Notes: generated by a model not told the origin, from the sequence alone. Positions 24,831 to 34,400 are shown, counted from the first letter of the stretch. The stretch: DNA of 64,000 bases from Nonomuraea polychroma (GCF_004011505.1 NZ_SAUN01000001.1:124001-188000), one strand, 5' to 3'. Numbers and translations: made by a program.

Positions 24831-27487
24831 TCCTTGTCAGCTATGTGCTCAGCGGCCTGGTCACCGGCGCGATCTTCGCGATCATGGGATCCGGCCTGAC
24901 GCTCTCGTACGCCGCGACCGGGGTGTTCAACTTCGCCCACGGCGCGCTCGGGTTCCTGTCCGCCCTGCTGTTCTACGAGCTCACCACGGCCGCCGGGTGG
25001 CCCGCGTGGGCGGCGGCGCTGGTCTCGGTGGTGCTGTTCGCGCCCGCGCTCGGATACGTGCTGCACAAGGCCATGTTCCGCGGCCTCGCCCAGGCGGGGG
25101 AGACCGCGCAGATCGTCGCCACGATCGGGCTGACGATCGCGCTGCCCGCGCTCGGCCTGCTGGTCGTGGACCTGGCCGGGCTGCCGGCCGCGGACGCGAC
25201 CTCGCTGCCGCGCGGCGTCGGGCCGCACCCGGCATTGTCGTTCGACGTGCTCGGCGTGCACCTGGACACCGATCAGCTCATCACGTTCGCCGTCTCGGCG
25301 GTGGCGGCGGCCGGGTTGTGGGCCTTCATGCGCCACACCCCGTACGGCCTGCGCATGCGAGCCTCGGTCGACCGCCGCCGCCTGGCCACGCTGCGGGGCA
25401 TCGACGCCGACGCCACCTCGGCGCTGGCCTGGATGCTGAGCTCCTGCCTGGCGGGGCTGGCCGGGGTGCTGGCGGTGTCGGTGCTGGGGCTGGACGCGAC
25501 GGCGTACACGGTGTTGTTGTTCGCCTCGGCCACGGCGGCGGTGTTCGGGCGGCTGCGGTCGATTCCCTGGACGTTCGCCGCCGGGCTGGCGCTCGGCGTG
25601 GTGCAGAACCTGGTCGCCGGGTACACCGACTTCCTGGAGGAGGTCACCGGGCTGCGTACCGCCGTGCCGGTGATCCTGCTGTTCGCCGGGCTCGTGCTGC
25701 TGAACCGGTCACGCGAGCGGGTCGCGGGCAGCGCGGCCGAGGACACCCCGCCGCCCGACCACCTGGCCGGGCTGCCGCCGTGGCGGCGGCGCCTGCCCTG
25801 GGCCGTGGGCGTGGTCCTGCTGGTGGGCTTCACCTTCCTGGCGCCTGCGTACTACGTGGGCATCGCCGCGCAGGGGCTCGTGCTCGCGCTGATCTTCTGC
25901 TCGTTCGTGGTGGTGACCGGGATCGGCGGCATGGTCAACCTGGCACAGGCGGCCTTCGCCTCGATGGCGGCGCTGACCTGCGGCTGGGCGTTCTCCTCCG
26001 GGCTGCCGTTCTTCGCCGCGATCCTGCTGGGCGTGCTGGCGGCGGCCGCGGTCGGCATGCTCGTGGCGCTGCCCGCGCTGCGCCTCGGCGGACGGGTCCT
26101 GACCCTCGCCACGCTGGCTCTCGCGTTGCTGGCCGATCAGGTGTTGTTCCAGGTGGACGCGTTCAGCAACGGGACCATCGGGTGGTCGTTGCCCGCGCTC
26201 GGGTTCGGCTTCGCCGACACCTCTGATCCCCGGGTGCTGGTGGTGGTGCTGCTCGTGCTGATCGGGTTGGTGGCGTGGCTGGTGCGGAACCTGGAGAGGT
26301 CCGCGTCCGGGCGGGCCATCCTGGCCGTGCGGTCGGCCCCGGCAGCGGCCACGACGTCCGGGTTGTCCGCGCCACGTACCAAGATCATGCTGTTCGTGCT
26401 GGCGTCGGCGATCGCCGGTCTCGGCGGAGTGCTGTTCGCGGTCGCCAAGGGCTCGATCACCGCCACCGACCTGCCGGCCTTCGCCGGGTTCGTGTGGCTG
26501 GCCGTGGTCGTGCTGCAGGGGGTGCGCCGCATCGGCGGCGCGGTGCTCGGCGGGCTCATCGCGGTCGTCATGCCCGAGCTGCTGTCCACCTGGAACCTGT
26601 CCGCGCACGTCGGGGCCATCCTGTTCGGGCTCGGCGGCATGATCCTCGCCAAGCACCCCGACGGGGTGCTCACCCAGATGGCCGAGCTGCGCCACCGCCG
26701 GCGCACGAAGGCCGCCGCCGCCCGCCCCCGCACGGAAGCAGTGGTCCCCGCGGCGGGCGATGGCGCGGGATCAGTCCCGGTGGCGGGCGGCGGCGTGCGG
26801 CCATTGCTCGTGCTGGACGGCGTCGTCGCCGGCTATCAGGACTGCACCGTGCTCCGGGGTGTGGACCTGGCCATCCATCCCGGCGAGGTGGTCGCGCTGC
26901 TCGGCGCCAACGGCGCGGGCAAGTCCACCACCTGCGCCGCCGTCGCCGGAGATCTGCCGATCGCCGCCGGCGGGGTCCTGCTGGACGGCGAGGACGTCAC
27001 CGCCTGGCCCGCCCACCGCAGGGCGCGCGCCGGCATCCTGCTGGCGCCCGAGGGACGGGGCGTGTTCCCCGGCCTCACCGTGGAGGAGAACCTCCGGACC
27101 TGGCTGCCCGACCCAGAACCGGTCTACGACCGGCTGCCGCAGCTTGCCGAACGCCGCGGCGTGCTCGCCGGCGCCCTGTCCGGCGGCGAGCAGCAACTGC
27201 TCACCCTCGCTCCGGCGCTGGTGCGGCCACCCCGCGTCCTGATCGCGGACGAGCCGTCGCTCGGGCTCGCGCCGCTGGTGGTGCGGCAGGTGTTCGAGGT
27301 CTTCGGCGAGCTGCGCGAGCGCGGGGTGGCGCTGCTGCTGGTCGAGGAGAAGGCCACGGAGGCCCTCGCCATCGCCGACCGGGTGGCGTTCATGCAGCTC
27401 GGCCGCGTCACCTGGACCGGGCCCCGCTCCGAGGTGGACAGCGAACGGCTGGCCGCCGCTTACCTGGGGATTGGAACTGTTCGTTGA
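24827..27487 (+). CDS. Fused LivH-LivM-LivF type ABC permease/ATPase
   Basis: 886-residue fusion of three parts normally made separately. Residues about 1-295 are a LivH-like permease (SGLTLSYAATGVFNFAHGALGF), about 305-640 a LivM-like permease (GIGGMVNLAQAAFASMAALT) and about 655-886 a LivF-like ATPase with Walker A GANGAGKST (about 692), signature LSGGEQQL (about 784) and Walker B VLIADEP (about 804). The linker is Ala/Pro-rich. ATG 24827 overlaps the binding-protein stop. A separate LivG-like ATPase follows and completes the transporter. Confidence 0.92.
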   Translation: MILVSYVLSGLVTGAIFAIMGSGLTLSYAATGVFNFAHGALGFLSALLFYELTTAAGWPAWAAALVSVVLFAPALGYVLHKAMFRGLAQAGETAQIVATIGLTIALPALGLLVVDLAGLPAADATSLPRGVGPHPALSFDVLGVHLDTDQLITFAVSAVAAAGLWAFMRHTPYGLRMRASVDRRRLATLRGIDADATSALAWMLSSCLAGLAGVLAVSVLGLDATAYTVLLFASATAAVFGRLRSIPWTFAAGLALGVVQNLVAGYTDFLEEVTGLRTAVPVILLFAGLVLLNRSRERVAGSAAEDTPPPDHLAGLPPWRRRLPWAVGVVLLVGFTFLAPAYYVGIAAQGLVLALIFCSFVVVTGIGGMVNLAQAAFASMAALTCGWAFSSGLPFFAAILLGVLAAAAVGMLVALPALRLGGRVLTLATLALALLADQVLFQVDAFSNGTIGWSLPALGFGFADTSDPRVLVVVLLVLIGLVAWLVRNLERSASGRAILAVRSAPAAATTSGLSAPRTKIMLFVLASAIAGLGGVLFAVAKGSITATDLPAFAGFVWLAVVVLQGVRRIGGAVLGGLIAVVMPELLSTWNLSAHVGAILFGLGGMILAKHPDGVLTQMAELRHRRRTKAAAARPRTEAVVPAAGDGAGSVPVAGGGVRPLLVLDGVVAGYQDCTVLRGVDLAIHPGEVVALLGANGAGKSTTCAAVAGDLPIAAGGVLLDGEDVTAWPAHRRARAGILLAPEGRGVFPGLTVEENLRTWLPDPEPVYDRLPQLAERRGVLAGALSGGEQQLLTLAPALVRPPRVLIADEPSLGLAPLVVRQVFEVFGELRERGVALLLVEEKATEALAIADRVAFMQLGRVTWTGPRSEVDSERLAAAYLGIGTVR

Positions 27488-27698
27488 TCGCGTTGACGCA
27501 TTGGAACGGCATGATGACGCTACACATGCGATCTTGGACACCATCGCCAGGGAACCTGCCGCCCTGGATCGGACCGCAAGCAGGACGTGCGTCGCCGCCT
27601 GGGGTTGAACGTGGGGGACCAGTGCGCCCAAGACCGTCCGGGGCGTGCCGCTGCGCAGGAGTCGCTCCTGGGCCGTGCCTAGGGACGGTGAGGTGACC

Positions 27699-28439
27699 AT
27701 GCTGGCCGTCGAGAGCGTGTCAGTGGCGTTCGGCGGGGTCAGGGCGCTCGATCAGGTGTCGTTCGAGGTCGCCGCCGGGCAGGTCTGCGGGATCATCGGG
27801 CCGAACGGCGCGGGCAAGACCACGCTGTTCGACGTGGTGTCCGGGCTGCGCAGGCCGAGCGCGGGGCGGGTGAGCGTGGCGGGCCGGGACCTGACCGGGG
27901 TGTCGCCGGTCAAGCGGGCCAGGGCCGGGCTGCGCCGCACGTTCCAGCGGACCCAGGTGTTCGGCCGGCTCACCGTCGCCGACAACGTGCTGGCCGCGCT
28001 CGACTGGCACGGCGGCGGTGGCGGCCTCGCCGCCGACCTGGTGGGCTGGCCGGCGCGGCGGCGGCACGAGCAGGAGCGGCGCGAGCGCGTGACCGAGGTG
28101 CTGCGGTTGTGCGGGCTCGACGGGTTACGCGACGCGTACGCCGCGGCGCTCCCTGTCGGGCAGCGCCGGCTGGTCGAGCTGGCCCGGGCGCTCGCCGACC
28201 GGCCCGCGCTGCTTCTGCTCGACGAGCCCACCTCCGGCCTGGACGCCGGTCAGACCACCCGCCTGGGCGAGGTCGTCAGGTCATTGAACACGACCGTGCT
28301 GCTGGTCGAGCACGACATGGGCTTCGTCATGGACACCTGCGACCGGATCGTCGTGCTGGACCTCGGCAAGGTGATCGCCACCGGCACGCCGGCCGAGATC
28401 AGGGAGAACCCGGTCGTCCGGGCCGCCTACTTGGGCTGA
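27699..28439 (+). CDS. LivG-like ABC transporter ATPase
   Basis: 246-residue cytoplasmic ATPase, second nucleotide-binding subunit of the transporter. Walker A is GPNGAGKTT, followed by LRRTFQRTQVFGRLTVADNV (LivG hallmark), signature LPVGQRRLVELAR and Walker B LLLLDEPTSGLD. ATG 27699 or GTG 27693 starts it. About 210 bp separate it from the fusion gene; I see no gene or clear terminator there, so coexpression is uncertain but likely. Its 3' end overlaps the convergent dienelactone hydrolase gene by 13 bp. Confidence 0.9.
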   Translation: MLAVESVSVAFGGVRALDQVSFEVAAGQVCGIIGPNGAGKTTLFDVVSGLRRPSAGRVSVAGRDLTGVSPVKRARAGLRRTFQRTQVFGRLTVADNVLAALDWHGGGGGLAADLVGWPARRRHEQERRERVTEVLRLCGLDGLRDAYAAALPVGQRRLVELARALADRPALLLLDEPTSGLDAGQTTRLGEVVRSLNTTVLLVEHDMGFVMDTCDRIVVLDLGKVIATGTPAEIRENPVVRAAYLG

Positions 28440-29119
28440 GCCCCGTTGGATTGAGCATGGCGCTCGGTGAACGAAAGGATCTGACGCCAGGCATCCTGGC
28501 AGGCCTCCGCCCACTCGCCGTACGAGCGGTCGAAGAACGAATGCGGCGCACCCTCGTAGATGTGGGTTTCGTGCTCGGTGCCGACCCGGTCGAGCGCGGC
28601 TGTGAACCGGTCGAAGTCCTCCGGCGTCGAGGCCGTGTCCGCCCCGCCTCTGAGCAGCAGGATCGGCGCGCCCGGACCGGTCGTGGGCTCCTCGATCGCC
28701 CGGAGTGCGCCGTAGAAGCCGATGCCGCCGGCCAGGCCGTTGCCCTCGTACGCCTGCCGCCACGAGTGGGCGCCGCCCATGCAGAAGCCCACCGTGAAGA
28801 CGGGGCTCTCCAACTGCTCGGTGGCCGCCCGCACGTCCGCCCTGACGTGGTCACTGGTCAGCTGCTTGACGTGGGTCATGTAGTCGAAGTCGTCGCCGCG
28901 CTCGCCGAGACCCGCCGTGCGGCCGAAGTAGTCGATCGCGATCGTACGGAACCCCGCCTCGGCGAACCGCACGACCAGGTCCTTGTAGAACGGGTGCAAC
29001 CCGCGCACGTCAGGCATGATCACCACGGAACGCCCGTTCGGCTCGGCCGGTTCGGCCCGGTAGGCGAGGAAACGGTTGCCGTCGGCGGCGGTCAGCTCTA
29101 TTTGCTCATGTGAGGCCAC
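28427..29119 (-). CDS. Dienelactone hydrolase family protein
   Basis: 230-residue alpha/beta hydrolase. The family triad is visible as Cys nucleophile in GFCMGGAHSW, Asp in RGGADTASTPED and His in GAPHSFFDR, so this is a true DLH-type Cys enzyme. It also shows VVIMPDVRGLHPFYKDLV near residue 35. DLHs open dienelactones in aromatic catabolism. GTG 29119 matches the usual family N-terminus; in-frame ATGs further upstream (29170) lack ribosome sites. It stands between the transporter operon and a regulator remnant. Confidence 0.85.
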   Translation of the reverse strand: MASHEQIELTAADGNRFLAYRAEPAEPNGRSVVIMPDVRGLHPFYKDLVVRFAEAGFRTIAIDYFGRTAGLGERGDDFDYMTHVKQLTSDHVRADVRAATEQLESPVFTVGFCMGGAHSWRQAYEGNGLAGGIGFYGALRAIEEPTTGPGAPILLLRGGADTASTPEDFDRFTAALDRVGTEHETHIYEGAPHSFFDRSYGEWAEACQDAWRQILSFTERHAQSNGAQPK

Positions 29120-29254
29120 CTCGCCCTGGATCGGAGGTGCGGGTGGCCTGCTGTCAGTGGAATGGCACATGCTGGGCACTATGCCCGAAGACGATTCCGG
29201 ATATCCAGCTACTCGGAGGGGCAGGCTCGCCGTGGCCGCGACCGTCAGACTGGA

Positions 29255-29500
29255 GCCACGAATCGGGAACTCGGGGCATTTCTCCAGGTCCGCAGGAGCG
29301 AGGTCACGCCCGAGGACGAGGGTCTGGCGAGCGGGCCGCGCAGGCGCTTACGCCGGCTGCTCCCGGAGCTCGTCGCCCTGGTCGGCGAGCTGTCGGTACG
29401 CGGCGAGCGGTTCCGGTCGCTGCGGGCGGGGCGGGTGGTCGGGGAACGCACCCACGGTGGCAAGCACTTCACGCATCCTGGCCGCCGACCTCGGGTATCG
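29255..29500 (+). pseudogene. Remnant of MmyB-type XRE regulator
   Basis: The frame reads NRELGAFLQVRRSEVTPEDE, the start of the HTH_31 domain, and after a large internal deletion GELSVRGERFRSL, GERTHGGKHFTHP, the end of the MmyB-like ligand-binding domain. In intact family members these two parts are about 200 residues apart. No start-to-stop gene exists. This explains the roughly 390 bp between the DLH and STAND-ATPase genes. Confidence 0.65.
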
Positions 29501-29512
29501 GCGACTACTGGC

Positions 29513-31555
29513 TCAGCCCTTGGCCGCGCCGTAGATCTCCCGGTGCCAGAGGTCCTCGCAGACCCGCTCGATGCCCGAGGCGAGGTGGCGGCGGTAGGTG
29601 GTGAAAGGCAGGCCGAGCCGCTCGGCAGCGACCTCCTGCGTCGGGGCGCCGCGCAGGAATGTCATGGACAGGGCCCGGTGCAGCTTGTCCGCGCGCGGGT
29701 CCCGCCGCACATCGTCGACGGCCTGCTCCAGGATCCGGCGCAGGGCACGGGCGGGGTCGGGCTCGGAGTCGTCGGTGACGATCCGGCAGCGCGTGAGCGG
29801 ACTGGCGGCCAGCTCGCCGGACCGGGACAGGTGGCGCAGCGCCTTCCGTACGGCGTCGCCGAACTCGGCCTGCGACAGCACCGCCAGCGCGGGGCCGGGA
29901 AGGGCCTGGACGTCCTGCGGGTCGCCGAGCAGTAGCCGGTTGAGCCGGTCGAGCCACGCCTGCGCGGGCGCCGCCCGCCAGTCGTGGGCGTACAGCGCGT
30001 ATTCGGTGTCGCCGAGCCAGGCGTGCTCGCCGACGTCGTGCATGTCGTAGTGCCGCAGGTAGTCCCGCATGGGGTCGTCGCTCCGCATGGCCATGAACGA
30101 CCAGGCCATGCGGTCCGCGCGCAGGCAGTAGCCGATGGACCGCCACTGGATGAGGTCCTGGACCGGCGACATGCCACGATATTCGGGGCGCACCCATGTC
30201 CGGCCGACGGCCAGGTGCTCGCCGGGCCGCAACGGAGCGAGCGCGCGGGCATTCGCCCAGGCCGTGGCCACGATCGGGTCGAGCGCTGCCTCCTCCTCGG
30301 ACGGCTCGTACAGCCGTAGCCAGGAGCAGAAGCCCACCAATTCGCCGGTCTCGGCCCGGCGGTAGAGGCGGAACGCCTCAGGTTGGCGAGCGGTCCAGTA
30401 GGCGACGGCGGTTGCCGACGCCTCGTTTTCCACCTCGGCCGCCATCCGCACCAGCGCCTCGGTCTCCGTGGGGCGGAAGGCGTCCTCGTACGCCTCGCCG
30501 TCTCCGCGCCAGCTGTTGAACTCCGAGGTCGAGCCGACGGCGCGGTGCAGGTAGAACAGCGAGCCGACGGCCCCGAGTACGAAGGCGTCGGGCGCGGCGC
30601 GCGTCTGGGCGGCGAGATAGTTGCTGATGCGCTCGTGCATCGCGGCGTATCCCTGGGGATCGCGCCACCGCAGGTCGGCCTCGAGCACCTCGCGGACGAC
30701 GTCGTGCGGGAACAGCCCACGCGGGCTGGACTCCACGAACGGCAGCCGCCGCAGCCAGGTGAACAGGGACGAGGCGTCCTCCGGCAGGATCTCGCGCAGC
30801 AGGTCCTCGGTGGTCATGTAGGCGTGCGCGCAGACCTCCAGCGCGTGCCGGTGCGTGGGGCTGGGCACCTCGCCGACGAGCTGGTCGAGCAGGGTGGCGA
30901 CGACGTCCTGCGAGGGCCTCCAGCGCGCGCTCGCCCGACTGTCCTTGGTCGCCACAGCCGCCCCTAGGGACAGGGCCAGGGGGTGGCCGCCGGCGAAGGC
31001 CAGCAGCGGCCCGCGTAGCTCGTCCGCCACGCCACGCGCCTCCAGCAGTGCGGCGGCGTCCGCCGGGGCGAGGTCGCGCAGCAGCAACACGTGCAGCGCC
31101 TCGGACCAGCCGGGGTCGGCGGTCCACATCACGTCCGGGGGGACGCGCCCGGCCACCACGACCAGCGCGCCGAGCGGCAGGCGTGGCAGGAACCGCTCGC
31201 GCAGCCAGCCCTCCAGACCCTGGATGCGCTCGAAGGTGTCGATGACGAGCACCGCGCGCTCGCCGGCGAGCACCGGCGCCGCCTGGGCCTCGAAGGCCAC
31301 CGGGGTCGGGTCCAGCGTGCGCCCGTCCAGCGTCGTCACCTGGCGTCCGAGGGCCGCCGCCTGTTGAGCAAAGCGGCGCAGCAACGCGGTCTTGCCGACG
31401 CCGCCGGGGCCGTGCACGTAAAGGACGCTGCGGGAGCCGCGCAGGGCGTCGGTGAGGACTCCGAGTTCTTCCTCCCGGCCCACGAACGACCGCTGCCGCA
31501 CCGCTTCCAAGTGCTGCTCCAACACCCCGAGCTCCTGCTCACTCCCGGAACACAT
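29513..31555 (-). CDS. STAND-type ATPase with C-terminal HTH
   Basis: About 680-residue signal-transduction ATPase. The N-terminal AAA_16/NB-ARC-like domain has FVGREEELGVLTDAL, Walker [13 protein letters not shown] and Walker B AVLVIDTFER. A winged-helix-like region follows. A middle part with RTWVRPEYRGMSPVQDLI resembles the acetyl-CoA loop of GNAT enzymes, which is tentative. The C-terminus TQEVAAERLGLPFTTYRRHL is an HTH of sigma-region-4 type. Start choice is uncertain: ATGs at 31618, 31612 and 31555 have no clear ribosome site. A truncated inverted copy of its ATPase domain lies at 33252-33470. Confidence 0.8.
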   Translation of the reverse strand: MCSGSEQELGVLEQHLEAVRQRSFVGREEELGVLTDALRGSRSVLYVHGPGGVGKTALLRRFAQQAAALGRQVTTLDGRTLDPTPVAFEAQAAPVLAGERAVLVIDTFERIQGLEGWLRERFLPRLPLGALVVVAGRVPPDVMWTADPGWSEALHVLLLRDLAPADAAALLEARGVADELRGPLLAFAGGHPLALSLGAAVATKDSRASARWRPSQDVVATLLDQLVGEVPSPTHRHALEVCAHAYMTTEDLLREILPEDASSLFTWLRRLPFVESSPRGLFPHDVVREVLEADLRWRDPQGYAAMHERISNYLAAQTRAAPDAFVLGAVGSLFYLHRAVGSTSEFNSWRGDGEAYEDAFRPTETEALVRMAAEVENEASATAVAYWTARQPEAFRLYRRAETGELVGFCSWLRLYEPSEEEAALDPIVATAWANARALAPLRPGEHLAVGRTWVRPEYRGMSPVQDLIQWRSIGYCLRADRMAWSFMAMRSDDPMRDYLRHYDMHDVGEHAWLGDTEYALYAHDWRAAPAQAWLDRLNRLLLGDPQDVQALPGPALAVLSQAEFGDAVRKALRHLSRSGELAASPLTRCRIVTDDSEPDPARALRRILEQAVDDVRRDPRADKLHRALSMTFLRGAPTQEVAAERLGLPFTTYRRHLASGIERVCEDLWHREIYGAAKG

Positions 31556-31968
31556 GGGAGTAACAGTAGTCACCCACGTATGAGGGACAGGCGTCCTCGA
31601 GTGTGTATTCATACGCATTTGGCGCGGCGGAGCCGGCCCTCGGAAGGTCTCACGGGGCGCGCTCCGGCCATCCCGAACAGCACCAAGGGACCGGGTGACG
31701 TGCGCCCGACCGAGCAGGTCGGTGCGGCGAGTTGCGCTGGCTCGGTCAGCGCGGGGTGCCGCCCAGGCCGTGCGTGGTGGACGGCACGACCATCGCGTGC
31801 GGGACTCCGGCGAAGTCGGCCGTGTGCCGGTTGAGCACCGAATGGGCAGAGAAATGACCTGGGTCCTGGACATTTCGGTGAGGAACCATCTTGGCCTGCG
31901 GTTTCGATCTGTGGACCCGAGCCGCATTCCATATGCCAAATAGATCGGCACGACCGAGGGGATGTTCC
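31556..31968. other. Intergenic region between STAND ATPase and LLM genes
   Basis: About 410 bp between divergent starts. I see no convincing gene, remnant or palindrome in it. The stretch next to the LLM gene is relatively AT-rich and is the likely promoter region; the far end may belong to the STAND gene if it starts at 31612 or 31618. Confidence 0.4.
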
Positions 31969-32862
31969 ATGGGCGGTATCGACGGTATGGATCTGGGCAC
32001 GTTCGGCATCTACACCTTCGACTTCGAGCATCAGCCGGCCGCGCAGATGCGCGAGTCAATCCAGGAACTGGAGAAACAGGGTTGGCGGGCCTTCTGGATG
32101 CCCGAACTCCTCGGACGTGAGGCGCTCACCCACGCCGGCTTTCTGCTCTCCTGCACCGAACGCCTGCACATCGTGAACGCCATCGCGCAGATCTGGTCCC
32201 GCGAGGCCAGGTGGACGCACGGCGCCGCCCTCCTGCTGGCCGACGCCTACCCCGACCGGCACATGCTCGGGCTGGGGTTCGGCGGGCAACGACGGCCGGG
32301 GACCAAGCCGCTGGCGGCCATGAGCGCGTACCTGGACGAGATGGACGCCCTCGAGATGCTCAACCCCGCGCCGAAGGCCCCGGTGCGCCGTATCCTGGCC
32401 GCGTACGGGCCGAAGATGCTCGAACTGGCCCGCGACCGCACCGCCAGCGCGCACACGTACCACGTCACCGTGGCGCACACCGCGCAGGCGCGGCAGATCC
32501 TCGGCCCGGACGCGTTCCTGGCCGTTGAGCACGCGGTGCTGTTCGAAACCGACCCTGCCGCGGCCCGCGCCATCGCCCGCCAGCACCTGGCCCCCTACCT
32601 GAACAGCCCGTACAACAGGACGAAGTTCCGCCGCCTGGGCTACGCGCAAGAGGAGATCGACGGCGGCGGCAGCGACCGGCTCATCGACGATGTCGTGTTC
32701 TGGGGGGACCTCGACACCATCGTCGGCAGACTCCACGACCACGTCACGGCCGGCGCCGACCACGTCGCCGTACAGGTGATCGGGATCGAACCGGGCCAGA
32801 CGGCGATGCCCTACTGGCGAGAGCTCGCCGACGCGCTCTCCCCCGCGCACGTCAATGCCTGA
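31969..32862 (+). CDS. LLM-class F420-dependent oxidoreductase (TIGR03620-like)
   Basis: 297-residue luciferase-fold enzyme. MDLGTFGIYTFDFEHQPAAQ, GWRAFWMPELLGREALTHAG, MLGLGFGGQR and RRILAAYGPKMLELARDR are characteristic of the TIGR03620 F420 subfamily. ATG 31969 is preceded by GAGGGG. It is a fourth LLM enzyme in the window but lacks the 20-bp motif found before the others, so it is probably controlled separately. The substrate is unknown. Confidence 0.87.
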   Translation: MGGIDGMDLGTFGIYTFDFEHQPAAQMRESIQELEKQGWRAFWMPELLGREALTHAGFLLSCTERLHIVNAIAQIWSREARWTHGAALLLADAYPDRHMLGLGFGGQRRPGTKPLAAMSAYLDEMDALEMLNPAPKAPVRRILAAYGPKMLELARDRTASAHTYHVTVAHTAQARQILGPDAFLAVEHAVLFETDPAAARAIARQHLAPYLNSPYNRTKFRRLGYAQEEIDGGGSDRLIDDVVFWGDLDTIVGRLHDHVTAGADHVAVQVIGIEPGQTAMPYWRELADALSPAHVNA

Positions 32863-32941
32863 GGGGGCCGGGGAACTGCCGTTGGCTTGGTGGCGTCCAG
32901 CGCATGTGACACAACGCCGCCTTCCGCGACCACTGCCCACT

Positions 32942-33250
32942 TCACATCCCAGGAACGCAGCGTGTCATAAACGGACCGAGGGCCGCGTGCGCCGTCTCCT
33001 CGTACCGGAGGACGAGCTTTTCCGGGTCGCTCTGCGTCCGCAACGCGTCGCGCAGCAACTCGGCCTGCACCAATGCCATCGAGATCCCCTGGCAGAACGT
33101 CGGGTAGGTGGTCGCCCACGCGTCCCCGACGCCGACCAGTCCGTCACCGACGGCCGCCCTCGCTGATCAGGTGCTGCCGCCGGGTGGCCGGGCCGGCCGT
33201 CGTCAGCACTCCGGCGATGGGCTCGCCGGGCACGCACCGGAGCCCTAGCC
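32942..33250 (-). pseudogene. Remnant of FAD-dependent monooxygenase
   Basis: The minus strand reads GEPIAGVLTTAG, then in another frame GLVGVGDAWATTYPTFCQGI and SMALVQAELLRDAL, ending at a stop at 32942. The GDA...GQGISMA block is the second FAD-binding motif of PHBH-type monooxygenases. The N-terminal FAD domain is absent and a frameshift separates the pieces. Confidence 0.6.
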
Positions 33251-33251
33251 G

Positions 33252-33470
33252 GCCGCGTTCGAGGCCGCGGCCGAGCCGGTGCTGCGCGACGAGCGGGCGG
33301 TCCTCCTGGTGGACACTTTCGAACGGATCCAGGGCCTGGAGGGCTGGCTGCGGGAGCGCTTCCTGCCGCGGCTGCGGGTCGGCGCGCTGCTGACCTTCGC
33401 CGGCGGCCATCCGCTGGCGTTGCTGCTGGGCGCGGCGGTGGCGGTGAAGGACGGACGCCGCCCTTCCGGC
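33252..33470 (+). pseudogene. Inverted, internally deleted copy of the STAND-ATPase domain
   Basis: The plus strand encodes RAVLLVDTFERIQGLEGWLR and ERFLPRLRVGALL, nearly identical to the Walker-B region of the minus-strand STAND gene, then jumps directly to TFAGGHPLALLLGAAVAVKD, which in the intact gene lies about 70 residues further on. No start, Walker A or C-terminus remains. It is a paralogue fragment in opposite orientation. Confidence 0.75.
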
Positions 33471-33582
33471 GTCAGCCGGCCTGCTTGGGCAGCTGTCGCG
33501 AGATCGTGCCGCCCAAGCGGATGACGCCCCGGAGGTTCCGGGGTGGGCGGCCGCCGGATCGGGGCGGCCGTTGGGACATGGC

Positions 33583-34005
33583 CTACTGCGTGGCTCGCCA
33601 GATGGTGTGGGTGTCGAAGACGGTCTCGAACCGCTGCGCGATCCCGTCCAGGAGGTGCCAGACATGGACGAACTTGGCCGCCCCTTCCTTACCGGTCGTG
33701 CGATTCACGCCGCGGTACTCGCCCTGGGCGAAGAGCTTGTCGCCCACGGGGGTGAGCTCGAACGTGGTGATCGTGAAGTCGGACCAGTCGACGGCGATCG
33801 GCGCCATCGCCTTTTCGAGGACCTCCTGGGGGCCGTGGTAGGTGCCGCCGGTCGCGCCGCCGGCCGCCACCGTCCACGTGACGTCCGGCGCCAGGCGCTC
33901 CATGAACCCCTGCATGTCGCCCGTGGCCAGCGCCGAGTAGATCTCGGTGACGGTCCGGCGGTTGATCCGCTCGGTCGGGGTGAGGGTCTTCGTCTCGGTT
34001 TCCAT
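33583..34005 (-). CDS. SnoaL-like / NTF2-fold protein
   Basis: 140-residue protein with the SnoaL-like fold. TVTEIYSALATGDMQGFMER and LAPDVTWTV form the first helices and strand, and EGAAKFVHVWHLLDG a late strand. Such proteins act as cyclases, isomerases or ligand-binding proteins; the specific role is unknown. ATG 34005 has AGGAG upstream. It stands alone among gene remnants, and a fragment of a second copy lies at 34563-34615 on the other strand. Confidence 0.85.
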   Translation of the reverse strand: METETKTLTPTERINRRTVTEIYSALATGDMQGFMERLAPDVTWTVAAGGATGGTYHGPQEVLEKAMAPIAVDWSDFTITTFELTPVGDKLFAQGEYRGVNRTTGKEGAAKFVHVWHLLDGIAQRFETVFDTHTIWRATQ

Positions 34006-34164
34006 CGTGTGCAGCTCCTCAGTCGTCTGGTGTGCTGCCGACAGCCCACTACGAAGGACTGCTCATTTCCCAGACTGTCCGGCCGCCGATTTCCGCCCAC
34101 CCCGCGGTGCCAGAGCGGCGCGTTCAGCCTTGTCGCGTGGCGGCTGTGCGCCCAGTCGCGGTCA

Positions 34165-34400
34165 GGGGATCAGCAAGGTCTTGCCGAGGGTCCGCCACTG
34201 GCGTCGCAGGCGATGTCCATGCCCATTTCGCCGGTCGCCTCCCGCACGTGTTCCCCCCAGCCCGGCTGGGTGTGGCCGACGGCGATGTCGGCGCCGCGAC
34301 CACGACCGGTCCCTCGCCCGGCACGTGTCCGGCCTCCCCGGCCAGCCGCCCGCCAGCGCCGCGCGGAACAGCCCGACCCGCCGATCCTTGGCATCGCGCG
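34165..34400 (-). pseudogene. Remnant of MDR (quinone) oxidoreductase
   Basis: In one minus-strand frame ADIAVGHTQPGWGEHVREAT and GEMGMDIACDASGG match the cofactor-domain segment of MDR oxidoreductases. In another frame, just upstream, PGEGPVVVAAPTSPS matches the preceding Rossmann strand. The frames are broken and no start or catalytic domain remains. Confidence 0.55.
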
